Source of the DNA: an uncultured Clostridia bacterium
Lineage (GTDB): Bacteria; Bacillota; Clostridia; Christensenellales; Aristaeellaceae
NCBI GenBank assembly: GCA_946615495.1
Contig: CAMOHY010000134.1
Coordinates: forward strand, 1 to 6,316
DNA: 6,316 nt
Reading direction: 5' to 3'
A model generated the notes under the pieces. The model was not told the DNA's origin. It made no database searches and was given only the letters and a program-made list of their open reading frames with translations. This document shows positions 1 through 4,872 of this stretch, one piece after another. Position 1 is the stretch's first letter, and the number at the start of each line of letters is the position of its first letter. The position numbers and the translations under genes were made by a program.

Positions 1-533
1 AGGCCGCCGGCGAAGGCACGGGCGCTACCTATGAAGAAATCACCTATGAAGGCTATGCTCCCGGCGGCGTGGCCATTATCGCCCAGATCGTTACCGATAA
101 CCGCAACCGCACCTCCAGCGATGTGCGCCATATTTTCGATAAAAACGGCGGCTCTCTGGGCACGCCCGGCAGCGTGAGCTACATGTTTGACAATAAGGGC
201 GTTATCGTGATCGAGCGCGAGCCCGGCATGGACGAGGACGAAATGATGATGACCGCTCTGGATGCCGGGGCGGAGGACATGAAAACGGAAGAGGATGTCT
301 TTGAAATTTACACCGCGCCCAACGATTTTTCCGCCGTGCGCGAGCAGCTGGAAAAGGCCGGGTACGCTTTCCTGTCCGCCGATAAGCAGATGATCCCGCA
401 GAACACCGTGGCCATTGACGACCCCGATACCCTGAACAAGGTGCAGAAGCTGCTGGATATGCTGGATGATAACGACGATGTGACCGAAGTGTATCACAAC
501 GCCGAGCTTCCCGAAGAAGAGGAAGAAGAATAA
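1..533 (+). CDS. yebC: YebC/PmpR (TACO1) family protein, 5'-truncated
   Basis: Frame 3 is open from the window edge to the TAA at 531-533, giving 176 residues. The family is usually about 240 residues, so roughly the first 65 are missing. The visible part opens with the hallmark segment YEGYAPGGVAII, followed by TDNRNRT, VRHIF.KNGG and GSVSYMFD.KGVI, which are conserved through YebC/TACO1 proteins. The C-terminal domain follows and ends in a strongly acidic tail (PEEEEEE). Family members were long annotated as DNA-binding regulators (PmpR). Mitochondrial TACO1 activates translation, and bacterial members have also been linked to ribosome function, so the role could be transcriptional or translational. 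The GTG at 69 is internal to the conserved segment and is not the start. The peptidase gene follows 41 bases downstream on the same strand. Confidence 0.95.
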   Translation, partial: AAGEGTGATYEEITYEGYAPGGVAIIAQIVTDNRNRTSSDVRHIFDKNGGSLGTPGSVSYMFDNKGVIVIEREPGMDEDEMMMTALDAGAEDMKTEEDVFEIYTAPNDFSAVREQLEKAGYAFLSADKQMIPQNTVAIDDPDTLNKVQKLLDMLDDNDDVTEVYHNAELPEEEEEE

Positions 534-543
534 AATGATAAAC

Positions 544-566
544 ATCCGCCCCCAGGGGGCGGGGAT
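544..566 (+). promoter_or_regulatory. GC-rich dyad between yebC and the peptidase gene
   Basis: Arms CCGCCCCC (546-553) and GGGGGCGG (555-562) are perfectly complementary around A554. As RNA the loop would open to at least three bases. The flanking ATCC (544-547) can alternatively pair with GGAT (563-566). No T tract follows, so this is not a typical intrinsic terminator. The dyad ends right before the GGAG (567-570) that serves the ATG at 575, so it could influence initiation or act as an mRNA processing or stability element. The dyad is seen directly; the function is inferred. Confidence 0.45.
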
Positions 567-574
567 GGAGCAGC

Positions 575-1423
575 ATGCGCGATTTTCTCAGCAGGATCAT
601 GGCCGCGCTTTTGTGCGTGTGCGTTTTTCTGGGGAAAAGCGCGCATGTTTCTTTTGCGGATGATTTGTCCTTAACAGAAGCTTTTTTTGCCCAGGAGGAG
701 CAGTATTCCGGTTTGGTGGATGTGCCGGGCAAGGGGCAAATGCGTTATTACGCGCAAAACGACCCCCTTTGGGGGGGCTTGGCGTATGAAAGAAACGAAA
801 CGCCCTCCCGCCGTCCGTTTCGGGATGGGGGCTGCGGGCCAACGGCGGGCGCAATGGCCATTGCCAATTTGCTGCCGGAGGAGGAAATAGCCATAATCGC
901 CTCCGCCGCCAAGCAGGAGTATTCCCTTTGCCCCTGCTCCCTGAACGGCTTTAAGTGCATTAAGCATCACGCCCGCTATGTGCTCACGACGCCGCGGGAT
1001 TTCGTGCGCTTCCTGCCGCTTGTCTTTGGCGACTTTGCCACCGGCAATAATCAAGCCGGGGTATACAGCCGGGGCGAATCTCAGGGAACAGGCACGGGCT
1101 TTTTGTATGAGATCGCCAGGATATACGGCGTTACCCTGACCGCTACCGGGGACTACGCCGCCGCGCTGGAGGCCCTGCGGAACGGCGCCACGGTGGTGGG
1201 CCACGCGGCGCGGGGCGGCGCGTTTACAAACACAGGCCATTACCTGCTCCTGGCTCACGTGGACAGTGAAAAGCTTTATATTCTGGACCCGCTCTGCCGC
1301 ACAGAATACAATACCAATCAGGGCAAAAAGCTGGAAATCATTCAGCCCGGCCTGGTGGCGCTGCGGCTGGAGGACGTGTCCGCCGCCAACATGGGCATGT
1401 ATTTTATCTTTCAAAAAAATTAA
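575..1423 (+). CDS. Secreted C39-like (papain-fold) cysteine peptidase
   Basis: A protein of 282 residues with a clear signal peptide: basic n-region (RDFLSR), hydrophobic core at about 8-20, and a probable signal peptidase I site after SFA at residue 28. The mature part resembles the Peptidase_C39_2 family. YYAQNDPLWGG (58-68) is the typical entry motif, GGCGPTAGAM carries the likely nucleophile Cys87, GHYLLL the likely catalytic His222, and ILDP the likely Asp238. Three further cysteines lie close together at 119, 121 and 128, and could form a disulfide or bind metal outside the cell. ATG 575 has GGAG four bases upstream and gives a full signal peptide; the in-frame ATG at 599 would remove its charged n-region. 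No ABC transporter or bacteriocin precursor is nearby, so this is not a leader-peptide-processing C39 exporter. The substrate is unknown. Confidence 0.8.
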   Translation: MRDFLSRIMAALLCVCVFLGKSAHVSFADDLSLTEAFFAQEEQYSGLVDVPGKGQMRYYAQNDPLWGGLAYERNETPSRRPFRDGGCGPTAGAMAIANLLPEEEIAIIASAAKQEYSLCPCSLNGFKCIKHHARYVLTTPRDFVRFLPLVFGDFATGNNQAGVYSRGESQGTGTGFLYEIARIYGVTLTATGDYAAALEALRNGATVVGHAARGGAFTNTGHYLLLAHVDSEKLYILDPLCRTEYNTNQGKKLEIIQPGLVALRLEDVSAANMGMYFIFQKN

Positions 1424-1445
1424 ATACGCCAAAACTACAGCCTAA

Positions 1446-1474
1446 AGCGCGGACCGGCCTCAACGCGGTCCGCG
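1446..1474. repeat. Boundary repeat, left copy (palindromic)
   Basis: Arms CGCGGACCG (1448-1456) and CGGTCCGCG (1466-1474) are perfectly complementary around a 9-base loop. The 29 bases match the right copy at 1723-1751 at 28 positions; the only difference is G1456 against C1733. No strong T tract follows on either strand, so this copy is not an obvious terminator. Confidence 0.85.
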
Positions 1475-1503
1475 TCCAGATTCACGACAAACCCCAGGAA
1501 AGT

Positions 1504-1527
1504 ATGAAAGGGCCGCAGCCCTTTCAT
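1504..1527. repeat. Hairpin with 10-bp perfect stem
   Basis: ATGAAAGGGC (1504-1513) is the exact reverse complement of GCCCTTTCAT (1518-1527) around a CGCA loop. It is the first internal hairpin of the array and has no T tract after it on the + strand. Confidence 0.8.
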
Positions 1528-1534
1528 CAACAAT

Positions 1535-1599
1535 CCGCAGGCGGCGGCATGTACGTCGCCGAGGAGCGGCTGAAAGCCGCTTCCTCTATCAATTTGCGG
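1535..1599 (+). other. Possible multibranch junction
   Basis: CCGCA (1535-1539) can pair with TGCGG (1595-1599), closing a loop that holds two hairpins. One pairs GGCGGC (1543-1548) with GTCGCC (1555-1560), including one G-U pair. The other pairs GAGGAGCGGC (1561-1570) with GCCGCTTCCTC (1576-1586) around a TGAAA loop, with one bulged base. The closing helix competes with the base of the neighbouring long hairpin (1592-1597 with 1650-1655), so only one of the two can form at a time. This was inferred by eye and not folded. Confidence 0.45.
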
Positions 1600-1659
1600 C
1601 CGTAAAATGAGCATTTCCAGGCTGAACTGCCTGGAAATGCCATTTTACAGCAAATCGAT
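1588..1659. repeat. Longest hairpin of the array, about 20-bp stem
   Basis: The arm at 1602-1622 pairs with 1629-1648 around the 6-base loop TGAACT. The stem has 20 pairs and a single extra base near A1610. Beyond an internal loop (GGCC 1598-1601 opposite A1649) it continues with ATTTGC (1592-1597) against GCAAAT (1650-1655). It extends further with ATC (1588-1590) against GAT (1657-1659) across one mismatch. This is the most stable-looking element in the array apart from the GC-rich ends. Confidence 0.8.
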
Positions 1660-1663
1660 GTTC

Positions 1664-1722
1664 CCATCGAAAGACTGCTTGCAGACTTTCGATGGCAGCG
1701 CATCGACTTCGTCGATGCGCTG
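1664..1722. repeat. Two adjacent hairpins sharing CATCG/CGATG arms
   Basis: CCATCGAAAG (1664-1673) pairs perfectly with CTTTCGATGG (1686-1695). Inside, past an A-A mismatch, CTG/CAG pairs add to the stem. Directly abutting, CAGCGCATCGAC (1696-1707) pairs perfectly over 12 bp with GTCGATGCGCTG (1711-1722) around a TTC triloop. The repeated CATCG and CGATG blocks allow alternative partners, including CGATG at 1656-1660. Confidence 0.8.
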
Positions 1723-1751
1723 AGCGCGGACCCGCCTCAACGCGGTCCGCG
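1723..1751. repeat. Boundary repeat, right copy (palindromic)
   Basis: Same 29-base sequence as the copy at 1446-1474 with one substitution, in the same orientation, 277 bases further on. Arms GCGCGGACC (1724-1732) and GGTCCGCGC (1744-1752) pair perfectly around an 11-base loop. On the minus strand this copy supplies the last four codons and the TGA of the protease gene. Confidence 0.85.
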
Positions 1752-1763
1752 CCTATTTTTATT
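1724..1763 (+). terminator. Intrinsic terminator for the + strand
   Basis: A 9-bp, almost all-GC stem (1724-1732 with 1744-1752) is followed by CTATTTTTATT, a T-rich tract starting one base after the stem. This is the form of a rho-independent terminator for transcripts coming from the peptidase gene through the array. On the minus strand no T tract follows this stem, so it would not act the same way for the opposing gene pair. The T tract itself encodes NKN near the protease C-terminus. Confidence 0.6.
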
Positions 1764-2627
1764 CAGGATTTCGCAAAGCGGCGTGCCCGGATGGCTGAGG
1801 CATGCTTCGCACAGCGTTTCTTCATCAATTTCGCCCAGCAAACGCATCCCATCGCGGGAAAGGACGTGAATCATGTGGTATTTTCCGGGATGCAGCCTGC
1901 CCAGCAGCTTTCCGGCGGGCAAATCGCTTCCCGCCGCCATGGCCTGAATGGGCAGCACTTCATTTTTTTCAAGCCTTGTGCGCCGGGCGATCAGCGCCGT
2001 AACGTAGCGGGCCGTGGCCTGCCGGTTTTCGGAAGCCGCGGCATAAATAAGGTACAGCCCGGCGAAGGCGGGGGAAAGCACGATGCGGCCCTGAAAAGCG
2101 AAAATGAGCGTAAGCGCGCAGAAAGCCGCTCCCCATCCATACGCCGCGGCGGATAAAACCCGTTTCACCGCCGCGAGCGGGAAAAAACGGCTCAGCGCCG
2201 CTTGCAGCATGCGGCCGCCGTCCAGCGGCAGCGCGGGAAGCAAATTGAATAAAAGCAGCAGCAAATTGGCGCGGGCAAAAACGGAAGCAAAGGGAAAGGA
2301 AACCTGTCCGCGCCGGTACAGCGCTCCGGCGGCCAGGCAGCCGAAAAAGCTGAACAGCGGACCGGCCAGGGCCAGCAAAAATTGGGCGGCTGGGGAGGCG
2401 GCATCCTGGTTTCCCAGCGTGATTAGGCCGCCAAAGGGCGTCAGCTCCACTTCCTCAAGGGGCATTTGCAGGCATTTGGCCGCGATGAGGTGGCCGCTTT
2501 CATGCAGCAATAGAGCCAGCAGCATAGGCAAAAGCCGTATTCCCGCGCCGGTGGCGCAGGCAAAAAGCCATAAAAAAGGCAGCAGCGGGTGAACGCGCAG
2601 CCGGAAGGAGCTCAAGCGGATGGTCAT
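1737..2627 (-). CDS. spoIVFB: SpoIVFB-type M50 intramembrane (site-2) zinc protease
   Basis: A 296-residue polytopic membrane protein. The zinc motif HESGH (His42, Glu43, His46) lies in a hydrophobic segment, and NLLPALPLDGGR (128-139) supplies the third metal ligand, Asp136. Length and motif positions agree closely with Bacillus SpoIVFB (about 288 residues). The tail from about residue 205, including LPIQAM and HPGKYHMIHVLSRDG..LGEI, looks like the regulatory CBS-like domain of SpoIVFB. That protein cuts pro-sigma-K within the membrane around the forespore. ATG 2627 overlaps the upstream stop as ATGA and has AGGA seven bases before it, so the pair is probably translationally coupled. The last residues (RGPR) and stop are encoded inside the right-hand boundary repeat, so the C-terminus may have been altered. 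A general site-2 protease role cannot be excluded. Confidence 0.82.
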   Translation of the reverse strand: MTIRLSSFRLRVHPLLPFLWLFACATGAGIRLLPMLLALLLHESGHLIAAKCLQMPLEEVELTPFGGLITLGNQDAASPAAQFLLALAGPLFSFFGCLAAGALYRRGQVSFPFASVFARANLLLLLFNLLPALPLDGGRMLQAALSRFFPLAAVKRVLSAAAYGWGAAFCALTLIFAFQGRIVLSPAFAGLYLIYAAASENRQATARYVTALIARRTRLEKNEVLPIQAMAAGSDLPAGKLLGRLHPGKYHMIHVLSRDGMRLLGEIDEETLCEACLSHPGTPLCEILNKNRRGPR

Positions 2628-3283
2628 AGCGCGTCCTCGCCGCGGGGCGACAGGCTGCTTGTGGGGTCAATGGCCCGGCCCGCCTGCCGCACCTCGATTA
2701 TGACGCCCTGGGGCAAGGCCGTGCCAAGGCAGGTGGAGGCAGTCACCCTGTCGCCCTCCTGGACTGCGGATGCGGCCAGGTTGTAATACAGCGTTTCCAG
2801 GCCGTCCTCCTGGCGGATGCGGAGAACCTTCTCTTCATCCTCACCGTGGGACAGGCTCATCACCTGGCCCGGCGCGATGGCGTACACCCTGTCGTCCGGA
2901 GCTAAATAGCCAAGGTACGGCTCCTGCTCTGTCCAAGCGTGCTGCAAAGCGCCAAAGCAGGGCGCAAGGTAATCTCCCTGCGGTGCCGTTTGGAAAAAAA
3001 CAGCCACGGATTCAGGCAGCAGGGTGCTCACAAAGCTGATTTTTCCCACCTGTTCGTCCCAACCGGCGTCCACCAATTGCTTTACCGCTGTGAGCACGGT
3101 TTCCCCGCTGGGCAGCTTTGCGTTTCTTACTGCCGTAAGCGTCAGCACCAGCATGCCAGATAGAGCCATATTCCGGGCAAGCTTTTCTCCCCAATTTTTT
3201 TTAAAGGCTTTCACAGAGGAAAAGGCCGATTCTTCTTTTTCTTCTCCATGACCTTGTTCGGCTTGCTGCGTCGGTTTTATCAT
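2624..3283 (-). CDS. spoIVFA: SpoIVFA-like membrane protein with degenerate LytM/M23 domain
   Basis: A 219-residue protein with a charged cytoplasmic N-terminus, one membrane segment at about 37-53, an extracytoplasmic linker, and a C-terminal M23-like fold (about 125-210). In that fold DRVYAIAPGQV, GLETLYYNLA, VQEGDRV and IIEVRQAGRAIDP line up with LytM landmarks. The metal-binding histidines are absent: the usual Y.HL is YYNL, and the HxH before FEVR is missing, so the domain is probably not a peptidase. Bacillus SpoIVFA also carries a LytM-like domain, anchors SpoIVFB and regulates it, and lies in the same gene order. The start at 3283 is chosen for a perfect AGGAGG eight bases upstream; the longer open frame runs back into the divergent gene. 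SpoIIQ-type proteins are an alternative, but the coupling to an M50 protease favours SpoIVFA. Confidence 0.72.
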   Translation of the reverse strand: MIKPTQQAEQGHGEEKEESAFSSVKAFKKNWGEKLARNMALSGMLVLTLTAVRNAKLPSGETVLTAVKQLVDAGWDEQVGKISFVSTLLPESVAVFFQTAPQGDYLAPCFGALQHAWTEQEPYLGYLAPDDRVYAIAPGQVMSLSHGEDEEKVLRIRQEDGLETLYYNLAASAVQEGDRVTASTCLGTALPQGVIIEVRQAGRAIDPTSSLSPRGEDAL

Positions 3284-3291
3284 GGTGACCG

Positions 3292-3297
3292 CCTCCT
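3292..3297 (-). promoter_or_regulatory. Ribosome binding site deciding the spoIVFA-like start
   Basis: Read on the minus strand this is AGGAGG, eight bases before the ATG at 3283. It sets the start well inside a longer open frame that has no comparable site. Confidence 0.85.
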
Positions 3298-3394
3298 GTC
3301 CCTTTATCCTATGTCCGGCGCCATGCCTCCATGCAGGCGGAAAGAAAAAACACAGAAAAAAGCGTAATTTTCCAGGAAAGGGAAAGGAGAACGG

Positions 3395-3423
3395 TTGCAT
3401 TTGATGTTTTTTTGCGATATAAT
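3395..3423 (+). promoter_or_regulatory. Sigma-A type promoter
   Basis: TTGCAT (3395-3400) and a perfect TATAAT (3418-3423) are separated by exactly 17 bases, close to the vegetative consensus. The spacer contains a seven-base T run. Transcription would start near 3430, giving a leader of about 60 bases before the phosphodiesterase ATG. No other promoter of this quality is seen before greA or lysS, so it may serve all three genes. Confidence 0.8.
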
Positions 3424-3490
3424 AATGCGGTAACGCCGGAAAAGGCGTTCTTTGGGTTGGACGCGGTGACGGCGGAAAGGGGCGGAAAGC

Positions 3491-4306
3491 ATGGTGTGGC
3501 TGCTGATGGGCTTGGCAGCGCTGTTCGCTCTGTATCTTTTCCTTCTTTCGCCCAGGCTTTTGGGCAAAAGAAAGCGCGGCGCGCTCATTCCCCGCAGGCC
3601 GTATGCCCATCGCGGGCTGCATGGGGGCAGGCTGCCGGAAAATTCCTTGGGGGCATTTTTGCGGGCGGCTGAAAAAGGATACGGCATCGAGCTGGACGTG
3701 CATTTGACCAGGGATGGCCGTTTGGCGGTGATGCACGACGCGTCGCTTCAGCGCATGTGCGGCGTGGACAGGAAAATCGGCGGCTTAACGCTCAGCGAGG
3801 TCTGTTCCCTGCCGCTGCTGGGTTCCATAGAGCGCGTGCCTTCCTTGCAGGAGGTGCTGCGTTCCGTCGCTCCGTTTCATACGCCGCTCATTATAGAAAT
3901 GAAGAGCGGCGCAAAAGCCTGGCGGAAGCTTCCGGCGGCGCTGGAAAAGGAAATGCGGGGCTACCCCGGCTTCTGGTGCGTAGAGTCCTTTGATCCTCGG
4001 ATGCTAAGGTATTTTCGCCGCCATGCTCCCCAGGTGATTCGCGGACAATTATCCTATGATCCCGCCAAGCTTGGAGAAGGATACCCCAATTTCCTGTACG
4101 CCCTGGGCGCGTATCTGCTGATGAACGCCGTGTCCCGTCCCGATTTTGTGGCCTACGACCACCGGACGGAAAGAAACCTTTCCTTCCGCGTGCTTCGGCG
4201 GCTGTTCCATCCCGTGCTTGCGGCGTGGACGGTGAAATCGAAAAAAGACTTTGAAAGATTGCGCGGACGCTACGACCTTGTGATCTTTGAAGGCTTTGAA
4301 CCATAA
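3491..4306 (+). CDS. Membrane-anchored glycerophosphodiester phosphodiesterase
   Basis: A 271-residue protein of the GDPD family (TIM-barrel, GlpQ/UgpQ type), which hydrolyses glycerophosphodiesters to glycerol 3-phosphate and an alcohol. Residues 2-20 form one hydrophobic membrane segment, followed by basic residues (GKRKR), so it is probably an N-terminal anchor. The catalytic landmarks are all present: HRG (His40, Arg41), PENS (Glu50), ELDV (Glu67, Asp69), HD (82-83), IIEMK (Glu136, Lys138), SFD (166-168), and a late AWTV segment. The start at 3491 has AAAGGGG eight bases upstream; a GTG at 3494 is the next codon. The preceding region carries a strong promoter. greA starts 40 bases after the stop, so co-transcription is likely. 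The exact substrate (phospholipid turnover products or a teichoic-acid-like polymer) cannot be told. Confidence 0.9.
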   Translation: MVWLLMGLAALFALYLFLLSPRLLGKRKRGALIPRRPYAHRGLHGGRLPENSLGAFLRAAEKGYGIELDVHLTRDGRLAVMHDASLQRMCGVDRKIGGLTLSEVCSLPLLGSIERVPSLQEVLRSVAPFHTPLIIEMKSGAKAWRKLPAALEKEMRGYPGFWCVESFDPRMLRYFRRHAPQVIRGQLSYDPAKLGEGYPNFLYALGAYLLMNAVSRPDFVAYDHRTERNLSFRVLRRLFHPVLAAWTVKSKKDFERLRGRYDLVIFEGFEP

Positions 4307-4346
4307 ATTTCTGAATGAACCCCGTAAAGAAAAGGAGAAGACCATC

Positions 4347-4838
4347 ATGAGCGAAACGTATGAACACAGCAATAAAACGGTCGTATCTGCCGAAGGCCTG
4401 CGCCAAATGGAGGAAAAGCTGAAATATATGACCACGGTGCGCCGCGCCGAAGTGGCCGAGCATCTGTCCATCGCCCGCGGCTTTGGCGACTTGAGTGAAA
4501 ATGCCGAGTACGACGAAGCCAAGGACGAGCAGGCCAAGCTGGAAGCGGACATTGTGGAATTGGAAAATGCCCTGCGCAACGTGGTGGTCATTGACGACGA
4601 AAACGTGTCCACCGACGCGGTGAACGTGGGCACCACCGTGCGGGTGCTGTATCTGGACGAGGGCGACGAAGAGGAATTTACCATCGTTGGCGCCCGCGAA
4701 AGCGACCCCATGAACAATAAAATTTCCAATGAATCCCCCGTTGGCTCCGCGCTGCTGGGCCACAAGGCCAATGAAGTGGTCACCGTGGAAGCCCCGGACG
4801 GCCCTTATGAGCTCCGCGTTTTGGAGATTCGCATTTGA
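4347..4838 (+). CDS. greA: Transcription elongation factor GreA
   Basis: A 163-residue protein; the family is usually about 158. The N-terminal antiparallel coiled coil (about 12-80) contains the signature GDLSENAEYDEAKDEQ, whose tip acids Asp48 and Glu51 reach into the RNA polymerase secondary channel and promote cleavage of backtracked RNA. The C-terminal FKBP-like domain is recognised by FTIVG, D....KISNESPVGSALLG and the closing YELRVLEI. ATG 4347 has AAAGGAG nine bases upstream and starts the protein at the normal place; the longer frame from 4287 reaches back into the phosphodiesterase gene and lacks family similarity. lysS follows 34 bases later, an arrangement seen in many Firmicutes. 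Confidence 0.96.
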   Translation: MSETYEHSNKTVVSAEGLRQMEEKLKYMTTVRRAEVAEHLSIARGFGDLSENAEYDEAKDEQAKLEADIVELENALRNVVVIDDENVSTDAVNVGTTVRVLYLDEGDEEEFTIVGARESDPMNNKISNESPVGSALLGHKANEVVTVEAPDGPYELRVLEIRI

Positions 4839-4872
4839 TTTTTTATCCTACCAATGAAGTGAGGTTTTTTTG

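Larger units (their letters stand above)
1447..1752. repeat. Dense hairpin array between convergent genes
   Basis: This stretch has no credible coding frame and consists almost entirely of successive dyads: 1448-1474, 1504-1527, 1543-1560, 1561-1586, 1588-1659, 1664-1695, 1696-1722 and 1724-1752. Together they cover about 84% of 305 bases. The outermost two are near-identical copies of one palindromic sequence. The array fills the gap between the peptidase gene (stop at 1423) and the convergent protease gene, whose last codons run into it. It could be a long structured 3' UTR ending in a terminator, an independently expressed structured RNA, or a dispersed palindromic repeat or MITE-like insertion. 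I do not recognise it as a named RNA family. The structure is seen directly by base complementarity; the function is unknown. Confidence 0.75.

Noticed and set aside
1457..1465. Integron attC-like site, suggested by CTCAAC inside a palindromic repeat
   Set aside because: The RYYYAAC/GTTRRRY core pair is not satisfied, and no integrase or cassette structure is present.
1481..1508. Promoter inside the array (TTCACG, 16 bases, TATGAA)
   Set aside because: Both hexamers are poor matches and the -10 lies within a hairpin arm. There is not enough evidence for an independent small-RNA start.
1447..1752. CRISPR array
   Set aside because: There are only two copies of the repeat, 277 bases apart, with structured sequence rather than unique spacers between them, and no cas genes nearby.
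1692..2156. Open frame of 154 codons on the + strand, opposite the M50 protease
   Set aside because: It is the antisense shadow of a clear family member, begins inside the hairpin array, has low-complexity basic composition and shows no family motif or ribosome binding site.
3306..3334. Possible sigma-E promoter for the spoIVF-like pair on the minus strand (GCATGGA, 14-base spacer, CATAGGAT)
   Set aside because: The -10 matches CATACAAT at six of eight positions but the -35 is poor. The start would leave a leader of only about 16 bases, so the support is too weak to annotate, although sigma-E control would be expected.
3284..3736. Upstream extension of the spoIVFA-like reading frame
   Set aside because: It overlaps the divergent promoter and the first third of the phosphodiesterase gene and reads as low-quality sequence. 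The AGGAGG at 3292-3297 marks the true start.
4839..4872. T-box or terminator before lysS
   Set aside because: The 34-base gap has T runs but no stem, and it is far too short for a T-box leader.
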